Source: Streptomyces sp. HUAS 15-9
GTDB taxonomy: Bacteria; Actinomycetota; Actinomycetes; Streptomycetales; Streptomycetaceae
Reading direction: 5' to 3'
DNA length: 64,000 nt
NCBI RefSeq assembly: GCF_025642155.1
Contig: NZ_CP106798.1
Coordinates: 8,184,001-8,248,000 of the forward strand
Shown: one piece after another, positions 42,680 through 51,604 of the stretch
How positions within the stretch are numbered: position 1 is the stretch's first letter
How the letters are laid out: the number at the start of each line of letters is the position of its first letter
The notes under the pieces: generated by a model
Databases searched by the model: none
What the model saw: the letters and a program-made list of their open reading frames with translations, nothing else
What the model was told of the DNA's origin: nothing
Made by a program: the position numbers and the translations under genes

Positions 42680-42957
42680 CTAGCGGCCGGCCAGGGCCGC
42701 GCCCCTGTTGAGGTCTTCCAGCTCGGTGAGATGGGACCAAGTGAAGTCGGCGGTCCGGGTGTCCGGGAGCGCGAGGGAGACGGCCGTCCCCGACGCTCGT
42801 CGGTCCGGATCAGGTGTGTGCAGGCGATGGTGCCCCGCGGGAGGCCGAGCCGTGCCACCAGGTCGTGGATCAGGTGGTCGGCCTCCCGCAGGCTCGCCGT
42901 CCCGGCGTCCACCCCGAGGACGGAGTGGACGCCGGGCGCGCCGTGTGGTGCGCTCAT
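42680..42957 (-). pseudogene. Frameshifted small gene of unknown function
   Basis: ATG 42957 opens MSAPHGAPGVHSVLGVDAGT and reads DHLIHDLVARLGLPRGTIAC and THLIRTDERR. Around 42790 coding potential moves to another frame, ASGTAVSLALPDTRTADFTW then HLTELEDLNRGAALAGR, with TAG at 42680. Joined, this would be a ~92-residue protein I do not recognise. Its start overlaps the stop of the upstream His-rich gene (ATGA), so the two were an operon. One indel suffices; a sequencing error is possible. Confidence 0.6.
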
Positions 42958-43240
42958 GCGGGCAGGACCCACATGGGGTTGGAGTAGAACCACAGGTCCT
43001 TCCACGGCTCGGCGTCCCCGACCACGTCCATGGCCGGTCCCGCCGGGTCCACGGAGGCACCGCGCAGGCCGACGGCCGTACGGTTGCCGTCGGTGCCGCG
43101 CAGCCGGACGTAGCACGGCTTGTCGACCTGCCCCTCGTCGGGGACCGACATGTCGAGGGCGGGCGGAGCATGGAGGTGTCGCCGCTTCCGTGGTGGTGAT
43201 GGTGGTGGTGACCGTCGTCGTGTCCGTGGCCGTGGCTCAT
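42954..43240 (-). pseudogene. Frameshifted His-rich small gene
   Basis: ATG 43240 opens MSHGHGHDDGHHHHHHHGSG, a metal-binding-looking His-rich start. Near 43170 the frame changes; the other frame reads LDMSVPDEGQVDKPCYVRLR, TAVGLRGASVDPAGPAMDVV and EPWKDLWFYSNPMWVLPA to TGA 42954. The latter part resembles the C-terminal end of CehA/McbA-type PHP metallohydrolases (my recollection), so this may be a large internal deletion of such a gene. Two lesions in two adjacent genes make decay more likely than error. Confidence 0.6.
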
Positions 43241-43309
43241 GCTCAACTCCGCGGGCGGCAGGGACGTACACGCGATGTGCGACGAGGGCCCGTTCGATAC
43301 CGGCGGGGG

Positions 43310-43327
43310 CCGCTGATGCGTCAGCGG
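43310..43327. terminator. Short perfect stem-loop
   Basis: CCGCTGA-TGCG-TCAGCGG: 7-base perfect stem, 4-base loop, between the divergent His-rich remnant and the 425-residue gene. Could equally be an operator for the remnant operon. Confidence 0.4.
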
Positions 43328-43357
43328 TCGGTCCCGAGAGGTGAGTTCATTCCTATC

Positions 43358-43387
43358 TTGACAGCTCAGCGGCCGTTTTCGTAGGAC
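43358..43387 (+). promoter_or_regulatory. Sigma70-type promoter for the 425-residue gene
   Basis: Consensus -35 TTGACA (43358-43363), 18-base spacer, -10 TAGGAC (43382-43387). Predicted start about 50 bases before ATG 43446. Confidence 0.5.
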
Positions 43388-43445
43388 GAATGGCACAGCT
43401 CGCCGGCATTGTCCCGCCCATTGTCCGGCTCTCAGAATCTCCGTC

Positions 43446-44723
43446 ATGGATCACTCCGAGAACGTTGATCAGGACGCGGTGATGAGAGCACGGACGACGC
43501 TGCTCGGCTCCGGCCGGCTGAGCCTTGTCCGGCAGGTCGAGGCGTACCGGGTGCTGGCCGAGGTGAGTCCGCTGACGTATCTGCCGAAGCTGGCGCAGGC
43601 ACTGGAGTCGTACGGATACGCGCCGGAGTTCCGGGACCGGTCGGATGTCCGACTGGCTCTGCGAGCCGAGGCCGCGGCTACGGCCCGGCGTATCGACGCG
43701 AGCGATCCGAACAGGACCGAGCTGCTCGTTCGTGTCCTGAACGCCCATCAGCGCGAGTTGTACGAGGCCGGTCGGCGAGCGGAGGGCTTCGCGCTGTGCG
43801 AGGAGATGGCGGCGGCGGGGCGGTGGGGTTTCGAGCGGGGGCAGGTGTCGAGCCCCGCGTACGGGCACGGGCGTCTGGCGGTCGTACTGGCCGAGGACGG
43901 ACGTCACTCGGAGGCCGCGGAGGTCTGCGGAACAATCGCCCGCGCACAGGGGTCCGGAAGCCCGAACGAGGTCTCCTTCTGGGACATGGTCGAGTGGGCG
44001 GCCGCTCTGGAGGCCGCCGGATGTGACGACGCGGCGCTCGAGGTCTTCGCGGAACTCGTGGACGCGACCCGCGACGAAGTCGACGCCGGTAGTACATCCA
44101 TGGCCATCCTGGCGTGGACGCTCGTCCAGCACGCGCGCATGCTGGACGCCGCCGGCCACCGCGCCGAGGCCCAAGGGGAACGGAAAGAAGTCCTCGCCCT
44201 CCTCACCGAGTTGGCGGAGACAGGGGAACGCAGGAGCTGGAGCACCAGCCTTTCGTGCTGGGTCACTCTGCTCGCCGTGTCGGGACGGTCGGCCGAGCCC
44301 GCGGCATCCCCGACCGCACCGGCACCCGCGTTCGGCTCGGCCCTTCTCCACTGGTCGCCCGACATCAAGGAGGCCTACTTCGACGGTCTGGCCACTCTCG
44401 CCCAGGAGGCCGCCACACTGAGGGAGGGGGCCGACGCCGCCCCGCACCGATACATCGCCGAACAGGTCGCCCTGCACGGCAGGTTGGCCATCCGCGCGGC
44501 GGTTTTCTGGGAGAGCCGCACGCATCGCAGGCCGGAGCTGCTGCGCCCGGTCTTCGACGAAGGCGTGGCACTGGCCCGACGCCTGGTCGATCTCGCCGGC
44601 CCGGAACGGGGCCGGGAGGCGCTGGTCAGGGCCCTGACCGACCGCTCCATGTGCCTGGTCGGCGTCAAGCAGTACGGCGCGGCGCATGACGACTTCGTAG
44701 AGGTCATCGCCCTGCTCGACTGA
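43446..44723 (+). CDS. Helical-repeat protein of unknown function
   Basis: 425 residues, almost entirely alpha-helical and Ala/Glu-rich, with TPR-like spacing: RQVEAYRVLAEVSPLTYLPK, HQRELYEAGRRAEGFALCEE, AALEAAGCDDAALEVFAEL, RSMCLVGVKQYGAAHDDFVE. Streptomyces genomes carry families of such proteins, often near regulators, but I cannot name it. No signal or membrane segment. ATG 43446. Convergent with the cold-shock gene. Confidence 0.78.
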   Translation: MDHSENVDQDAVMRARTTLLGSGRLSLVRQVEAYRVLAEVSPLTYLPKLAQALESYGYAPEFRDRSDVRLALRAEAAATARRIDASDPNRTELLVRVLNAHQRELYEAGRRAEGFALCEEMAAAGRWGFERGQVSSPAYGHGRLAVVLAEDGRHSEAAEVCGTIARAQGSGSPNEVSFWDMVEWAAALEAAGCDDAALEVFAELVDATRDEVDAGSTSMAILAWTLVQHARMLDAAGHRAEAQGERKEVLALLTELAETGERRSWSTSLSCWVTLLAVSGRSAEPAASPTAPAPAFGSALLHWSPDIKEAYFDGLATLAQEAATLREGADAAPHRYIAEQVALHGRLAIRAAVFWESRTHRRPELLRPVFDEGVALARRLVDLAGPERGREALVRALTDRSMCLVGVKQYGAAHDDFVEVIALLD

Positions 44724-44744
44724 TCGGCCGGATACCCGTCCGTG

Positions 44745-44969
44745 TCAGGTGGACCGAGGCACGATGCTCACCGCGCGGTAGTCGTACCCGTCCTGTTCGA
44801 AGCCGGGGGCTTCCCATGTGAGGTCGACCTGTTGGCCGGGCGACAGCGTATGGAACCCGGTCACCTGGATGTCGGAGAAGTGGCCCCAGCAACCGCCGGG
44901 AGTCTCGGGGGAGTCGAGCACACCCCACCCTTCCTCGTCGTGCCACTCGCGTACGGTCGCAGTCACCAT
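44745..44969 (-). CDS. Cold-shock-domain protein
   Basis: 74-residue CSD protein: MVTATVREWHDEEGWGVLDS has the RNP1-like GWGVLDS in place of the usual KGFGFI, and GHFSDIQVTGFHTLSPGQQV corresponds to RNP2 (usual VFVHFS). It binds single-stranded nucleic acid by homology. The changed aromatic positions make it a divergent member, as is frequent for secondary Streptomyces CSD proteins. ATG 44969. Confidence 0.85.
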   Translation of the reverse strand: MVTATVREWHDEEGWGVLDSPETPGGCWGHFSDIQVTGFHTLSPGQQVDLTWEAPGFEQDGYDYRAVSIVPRST

Positions 44970-45039
44970 GCCCGTACCCTACGGGCGCGCGGGGGCGACG
45001 GTGTCGCCGGGTCCCTTTGACTGCCGGACCTGTGCAACG

Positions 45040-45080
45040 GAGAGGCCGGCTCCACGCCTTGGGCGTCGAGCCGGCCTCTC
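45040..45080. terminator. Long hairpin downstream of argG
   Basis: GAGAGGCCGGCTC/GAGCCGGCCTCTC, 13 perfect pairs, extended after one mismatch by ACGCC/GGCGT around TTG: a stem of about 19 pairs, 48 bases beyond the argG stop. Confidence 0.75.
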
Positions 45081-45127
45081 CTGCGCGCGGAGCTGCGTGC
45101 GGAGCGTTCCGCTCGGCGGCGGGTTGG

Positions 45128-46642
<1,515 letters not shown>

Positions 46643-46716
46643 CTACTGGGTGGTGCGGGTCGCCGGGTGACGTGGGGGCCGCCGCGCTCGGGCACGGCGG
46701 CCGCCCTGTGCCCATC

Positions 46717-48315
46717 TCAGCCCTGCCCCGCCAGGGCTTCGCCGAGGACTTCTTCGGCGGTTTTCAGGGCCGCGGCGCGGTCCTCGGTGACCAGGCCGAT
46801 GCGCGTGCGTCGATCGAGCAGGTCGGCGGCGTCGAGTGCGCCTTCGTGCCGTACGGCCCAGAGCAACTCGGCGCGGGTGACGGGGTGGTCGGGCAGGACG
46901 GGGTCTTTCAGGTGCGGGGTCCGTACGGCCAGGGCCTGGACGGCCGCCGCCTCGGTGCCGTAGCGGCGGACCAGGCGCCGGGGTGCGGGCAGGGTGGCGA
47001 GCCGGGCCGGAGCGGCGGCGCCGACGAGCGGCAGCGTGGCCGTGGGGGAGGGTCCGGCGTGCAGACGGCCGGCGGAGGCGGCGGCGTCGACGGCGTCCTC
47101 GGCCATGCGCCGGTAGGTGGTGAGTTTGCCGCCGACCACGGTGACGACGCCGTCCGGGGACGTCAGTACCGCGTGCCGCCGGGAGATGTCGGCGGTGCGG
47201 GACTGCTCGCCGGAGCCCGTGGGCGTGGTGTCCAGCAGGGGCCGCAGTCCGGCGAAGGCGCCCACGACGTCGGCACGGTGGACCGGGACGTCCAGGACGG
47301 AACCGAGGACGTCGAGCAGGAAGCCGATGTCGGTCTCCGGGACCTCCGGCACATCGGGGACGGGGCCGTCGACGGGTTCGTCGGTGAGGCCGACGTACAC
47401 CCGGCCGTCACCCTGCGGCAGGACGAGGACGAAGCGGTTGGTCTCGCCGGGGATCGGTATGTGCATCCCGGCGGGCAGCGAGCCCAGGCGCTCGGCGCGC
47501 AGCACCAGGTGGGTGCCCCGCGAGGGCCGGATCCGGATGCCGTCGACCAGGTCGCCCGCCCACACGCCCGACGCGTTGATCACGGCACGGGCGCGGATCT
47601 CGCCCTCCTCGCCGGTGAGTTCGTCGCGGACGCGGGCCCCCGCTCCGGTCAGCTCCAGTGCCCTGACCCGGGTGAGGATCCGGGCGCCCTTGGCGGCCGC
47701 GGTGCGGGCGAGGGCGGTCACCAGGCGGGCGTCGTCGGTGAGCCTGCCGTCCCAGGACAGCAGGCCTCCGCGCAGGCCGTCGGTGCGCAGGGCGGGGGCC
47801 AGGTTGCGCGTCTCGACCGCGGACAGCCGACGCGGGCCCGGCAGGGTGGCGCGGGCCGTGCGGGCCGCCAGGCGCAGGCCGTCACCGGCCCGGAACCCGG
47901 CCCAGGCCAGGGTCGCCTGGGCGCGTGAGACCAGCGGGGTCAGGGGGAGGACGAACGGCTGGGCGGAAACCAGATGGGGTGCGGTCCGCTCCATCAGCAC
48001 GCCCCGCTCGACGGCGCTCTCGTGGGCCACGTCGAGCTGTCCCGAGGCCAGGTAGCGCAGGCCTCCGTGGATCAGTTTCGAGCTCCAGCGCGAAGTGCCG
48101 AAGGCCAGGTCGTGGGCGTCGACGGCGGCGACCGTCAGCCCGCGGGCCGCCGCGTCGAGGGCGGCTCCGGCGCCGGTGGCGCCGAGACCGACGACCAGGA
48201 CGTCCACGGCCGGTCCGCCCGCGGTCCGGGCCAGGTCGCGGGTGCGGCGGGCGGCGGACAGCGACGAACCGGGGACGGGTGCGGTGGCATGGGCCGGGCT
48301 GCTGGTGGGGCTCAT
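46717..48315 (-). CDS. glpD: FAD-dependent glycerol-3-phosphate dehydrogenase
   Basis: 532-residue flavoenzyme oxidising sn-glycerol 3-phosphate to dihydroxyacetone phosphate at the membrane. FAD-binding VLVVGLGATGAGAALDAAAR; KLIHGGLRYLASGQLDVAHE is the GlpD hallmark; GGKLTTYRRMAEDAVDAA near the FAD end; C-terminal DAO_C domain with LLWAVRHEGALDAADLL. ATG 48315 overlaps the TetR stop (ATGA). Here it is divergent from an alkyl-DHAP-synthase-like gene rather than next to glpF/glpK, suggesting it supplies DHAP for lipid synthesis or catabolises a glycerolipid product. Confidence 0.93.
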   Translation of the reverse strand: MSPTSSPAHATAPVPGSSLSAARRTRDLARTAGGPAVDVLVVGLGATGAGAALDAAARGLTVAAVDAHDLAFGTSRWSSKLIHGGLRYLASGQLDVAHESAVERGVLMERTAPHLVSAQPFVLPLTPLVSRAQATLAWAGFRAGDGLRLAARTARATLPGPRRLSAVETRNLAPALRTDGLRGGLLSWDGRLTDDARLVTALARTAAAKGARILTRVRALELTGAGARVRDELTGEEGEIRARAVINASGVWAGDLVDGIRIRPSRGTHLVLRAERLGSLPAGMHIPIPGETNRFVLVLPQGDGRVYVGLTDEPVDGPVPDVPEVPETDIGFLLDVLGSVLDVPVHRADVVGAFAGLRPLLDTTPTGSGEQSRTADISRRHAVLTSPDGVVTVVGGKLTTYRRMAEDAVDAAASAGRLHAGPSPTATLPLVGAAAPARLATLPAPRRLVRRYGTEAAAVQALAVRTPHLKDPVLPDHPVTRAELLWAVRHEGALDAADLLDRRTRIGLVTEDRAAALKTAEEVLGEALAGQG

Positions 48316-48911
48316 GGGGTGAGGGTCCTCTCCAGGATGGTCCGCAGCTCCGTGAGGAAGGCGGCGGTGGTCAGGTCCGGGTCGTCCTCGTCGGTCATGG
48401 TCCGCAGCGACAGGGTGAAGGACTGGACGATCAGAAGCAGGGACCGTGCCTGTCTGTCGAGGTGGCAGGCACGCACCGATCCGTCGGCGTGTCCGTCGCG
48501 CAGGCCGGTGGCCAGAAGCTCCAGCAGGGCGTTCTGGCTCGCGCCGCGGCGGTCCAGTACGTAGGGCAGGAGCAGCTCGGGGTCGACATCGACGATCTTG
48601 CGGAAGAGCGGATGGTCGCGGAACGCCCGCACCCCGCCCACGAGTCCCTCGACGATCAGTTCGCGCGCCGAGCGGTCCGGGCTGGGCTCGGGCATGGCGC
48701 CGGTGGCCACGTCGACCCACTCGCGCGTCATCAGGTCGCCGACGAGTGTGCGTACGTCCGGCCAGCGCCGGTACAGCGTCATGCGCGAGACGCCCGCGCG
48801 GCGGGCCACATCGGTCAGGGTGGTGCGGCGGACGCCGACGGCCAGGACGCAGTCGCGCACCGCGTCGAGCACCGGATCGCTGTCCGCATGGTTGTGACGA
48901 ATAGGCGTCAT
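48312..48911 (-). CDS. TetR family regulator coupled to glpD
   Basis: 199-residue TetR protein: DAVRDCVLAVGVRRTTLTDV, ARRAGVSRMTLYRRWPDVRT. ATG 48911 is immediately next to the repeated GTGTAAC motif, and no ribosome site precedes it. Its stop overlaps the glpD start (ATGA), so they are co-translated. It probably represses its own operon and the divergent FAD oxidase operon. The ligand may be a lipid or acyl-CoA (inference). Confidence 0.9.
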   Translation of the reverse strand: MTPIRHNHADSDPVLDAVRDCVLAVGVRRTTLTDVARRAGVSRMTLYRRWPDVRTLVGDLMTREWVDVATGAMPEPSPDRSARELIVEGLVGGVRAFRDHPLFRKIVDVDPELLLPYVLDRRGASQNALLELLATGLRDGHADGSVRACHLDRQARSLLLIVQSFTLSLRTMTDEDDPDLTTAAFLTELRTILERTLTP

Positions 48912-48926
48912 GTGTAACAGTGTAAC
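48912..48926. promoter_or_regulatory. GTGTAAC direct repeat, candidate TetR operator
   Basis: GTGTAAC occurs at 48912-48918 and 48920-48926. On the minus strand it contains TACACT (48924-48919), a TAnnnT -10 that ends seven bases from the TetR ATG and so fits a leaderless transcript. It lies between the divergent units. Confidence 0.5.
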
Positions 48927-48989
48927 GCCCTTGCGGCGGCGCCCGGCAGACGGGCACGACGCGGAAACGACCGATGAGGACAAACCGCC

Positions 48990-50585
48990 ATGGACATGCT
49001 GTGGAGTGGCTGGGGTGACCCGGCCAAGGCGGCACCGCTGCCCGAGACGGTGATCGGGCTGCTGCGCGATCTGCTCGGCGTCAAACCCCGTACCGCACCC
49101 CCGCTGCGGCTGGAGGAGATCGCCGTCCCCGGCACCCCCCTCGACTCCGCCGTACTCGAAGAACTGTCCGCGGCCGTCGGCGGCGAGGCGCACGTCCGTA
49201 CGGACGCGGAGACGCGTATCCGGCACACGCGCGGCAAGTCCACGCCCGACCTGCTGCGGATCCGCGTCGGAGACATCGCCGACACCCCCGCGGCCGTAGT
49301 CCTCCCCGCCGGACACGACGAGGTCCTGGCCGTCCTGCGGGTGTGCGCCCGATACGGCCTCGGCGCCGTCCCGTTCGGCGGCGGCACGTCCGTCGTCGGC
49401 GGCCTGGCCCCGGCGCGGCGAGGCCCCTTCATCGCCCTCGATCTGCGCCGCATGGACCGACTGGTCGCCGTCGACCCGGTCTCCCGCACCGCCACCCTGC
49501 AACCGGGCCTGCGCGCCCCCGAGGCCGAACGCCTGCTGGCCGAACACGGCTTCACCCTCGGCCACTTCCCGCAGTCCTACGAGTGGGCCACCATCGGCGG
49601 ATTCGCCGCGGCCCGCTCCAGCGGCCAGGCCTCCGCCGGATACGGCCGCTTCGACGAGATGGTGCTGGGCCTCACCCTCGCCACTCCCGAGGGCACCCTC
49701 GACGTCGGCCGCGCTCCGCGCTCCGCCGCGGGCCCCGACCTGCGCCAGCTGATCCTCGGCTCCGAGGGCGCGTTCGGCGTGATCACCTCGGTCACCGTGC
49801 GCGTACGGCCGCGGCCGCGCGCCCGCCACTACGAAGGCTGGCGCTTCGCCTCCTTCGAGGAGGGCGGCGCCGCACTGCGCCGGCTCGCCCAGGACGGACC
49901 GCGTCCCACGGTGCTGCGCCTGTCCGACGAGACCGAGACACTGATCGGTCTCGCCCAGCCCGACGCGATCGGAGCGGACGGTGTGCAGCAGAGCGCCGGA
50001 TGCCTCGCGATCGTCGGGTTCGAGGGCACCGAGAAGGACACCGCCCGCCGCAAGGAGTCGGCCGCCGCCGTCCTGCGCGAGTGCGGCGGCACCTACGTGG
50101 GAACGGAGCCGGGAGAGCGCTGGGCCCACGGCCGGTACTCGGCGCCCTACCTGCGGGACGCGCTGCTGGACGCGGGCGCGTTCGCCGAGACGCTGGAGAC
50201 AGCCGCCTTCTGGTCCCGGATCCCCGAGCTCTACAACGCGGTCCGCACGGCACTGACCACCGCCCTCACCGAGGCCGGCACACCGCCCTTGGTCATGTGC
50301 CACATCTCCCACGTCTACGAGAACGGCGCCTCGCTGTACTTCACCGTCGTCAGCGCACAGGGCGACGACCCCGTCGCCCACTGGGCCCCGGCCAAGGAAG
50401 CGGCCAACGAGGCGATCCTCGCCGCCGGCGGCACGATCAGCCACCACCACGGCGTGGGCACCGACCACCGCGACTGGTACGTCCGGGAGGTCGGCACCCT
50501 GGGCATCGAAGCCCTGCGGGCCGTCAAGCGCAGACTGGACCCCGACCAGCTGCTCAACCCCGGCGTCCTCCTGCCCACCGACTGA
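48990..50585 (+). CDS. FAD-binding oxidase of the alkyl-DHAP synthase (AGPS) type
   Basis: 531-residue VAO/PCMH flavoprotein. The start LWSGWGDPAKAAPLPE is AGPS-like. FAD-binding: VLPAGHDEVLAVLRVCARYG, PFGGGTSVVGG, GHFPQSYEWATIGGFAAARS, GSEGAFGVITSVTVRV. The C-terminal HHHGVG (His485-Gly490) is the active-site motif of alkylglycerone-phosphate synthase, which exchanges an acyl for an alkyl group on DHAP. Many bacterial homologues are annotated only as FAD-binding oxidase, so ether-bond formation is inference supported by the glpD and lipid-kinase neighbours. ATG 48990 follows GAGGACAAACCGCC. Confidence 0.88.
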   Translation: MDMLWSGWGDPAKAAPLPETVIGLLRDLLGVKPRTAPPLRLEEIAVPGTPLDSAVLEELSAAVGGEAHVRTDAETRIRHTRGKSTPDLLRIRVGDIADTPAAVVLPAGHDEVLAVLRVCARYGLGAVPFGGGTSVVGGLAPARRGPFIALDLRRMDRLVAVDPVSRTATLQPGLRAPEAERLLAEHGFTLGHFPQSYEWATIGGFAAARSSGQASAGYGRFDEMVLGLTLATPEGTLDVGRAPRSAAGPDLRQLILGSEGAFGVITSVTVRVRPRPRARHYEGWRFASFEEGGAALRRLAQDGPRPTVLRLSDETETLIGLAQPDAIGADGVQQSAGCLAIVGFEGTEKDTARRKESAAAVLRECGGTYVGTEPGERWAHGRYSAPYLRDALLDAGAFAETLETAAFWSRIPELYNAVRTALTTALTEAGTPPLVMCHISHVYENGASLYFTVVSAQGDDPVAHWAPAKEAANEAILAAGGTISHHHGVGTDHRDWYVREVGTLGIEALRAVKRRLDPDQLLNPGVLLPTD

Positions 50586-50668
50586 CCCGACCCGCCGACC
50601 CACCTCGCCCTTCGTCCGTACAGCCCCAGCACACCGGCTCCCGAATCACCGCCCCCGGAGGCTCACCC

Positions 50669-51550
50669 ATGCGACAGTTCACCGCCGTCGTCAACCCCAC
50701 CGCGGGCGGATCCAGCGCGGCGGCCGCGCTGATCCAGGTGGCACGCGTGCTGCGCGAGGCCGGGGCGGAACTGGAGACGGAGTACAGCCGCAGCCTGGCC
50801 CACGCCCAGGACATCGCCCGCGGCGCGGGGGAGCGGGGCCGGGTGGTGCTCGCCGTCGGCGGTGACGGCATCACCGGCGGCATCGGCGGCGCGCTCAGCG
50901 GCACCGACACCGTGTTCGGCATCGTTCCGGCCGGACGGGGCAACGACTTCGCGCGGGCGCTGGAGCTGCCCTCCGACCCCGATGCCCTGGCCCGCATCCT
51001 GCTCGACCGGGAGCCGCGCCCGGTCGACACGATCGAGGTGCGCTCGGCCGTCCACGACGGGACGGTCGTCCTCGGCAGCGTGTACGCGGGCGTCGACGCG
51101 CTGGCCAACCGCCACGCCAACCACGCGCGACTGCTCAAGGGCGCCGCGTCGTACTACGCGGGGGGCCTGCGGGCCGTGACCACATGGCGCCCGGCGGACT
51201 ACCGGATCACCGTGGACGGAGAGGAGCACGCCCTGCGCGGCTACACCGTCGTGGCCGCCAACTCCGCCTACTACGGCTCCGGCCGCATGATCGCCCCCGA
51301 AGCCCGCGTGGACGACGGCCTCCTGGAGGTCGTGATGATCCGCGAGGCCCCGCGCCACCTCTTCTTCACCCTGATGAACGAGCTCAAGTCCGGCGCACAC
51401 GTCGCGCGCCCGGAGGTCCGCATCCTGAGGGGCCGCGAGATCCGCATCGAGGCCGACCGCCAGGTGCCGTACGGCGCCGACGGCGAGGTGGAGGCGGAAC
51501 TCCCCGTCACGGTGAAGGTGCTGCCCGGCGCGCTGAAGGTGCTGCACTGA
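50669..51550 (+). CDS. Diacylglycerol/lipid kinase (YegS/DgkB-like)
   Basis: 293-residue soluble lipid kinase. NPTAGGSSAAAALIQVARVL nucleotide loop, VVLAVGGDGITGGIGGALS (GGDGT-type), FGIVPAGRGNDFARAL, and the C-terminal YGADGEVEAELPVTVKVLPG. Follows the AGPS-like gene by 83 bases with CCGGAGG before ATG 50669, so is co-transcribed. In this setting its substrate could be an alkyl or diacyl glycerol. A second kinase of the same family lies at 1-1250. Confidence 0.9.
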   Translation: MRQFTAVVNPTAGGSSAAAALIQVARVLREAGAELETEYSRSLAHAQDIARGAGERGRVVLAVGGDGITGGIGGALSGTDTVFGIVPAGRGNDFARALELPSDPDALARILLDREPRPVDTIEVRSAVHDGTVVLGSVYAGVDALANRHANHARLLKGAASYYAGGLRAVTTWRPADYRITVDGEEHALRGYTVVAANSAYYGSGRMIAPEARVDDGLLEVVMIREAPRHLFFTLMNELKSGAHVARPEVRILRGREIRIEADRQVPYGADGEVEAELPVTVKVLPGALKVLH

Positions 51551-51604
51551 CGACTGGCTGACGGCGCTGTACCGACGACCGGGCGGTGTGTCACACATGT
51601 CAGC

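Noticed and set aside
42389..43384. Plus-strand frame of 331 codons
   Set aside because: Antisense to the His-rich gene pair; basic low-complexity product, no start signal.
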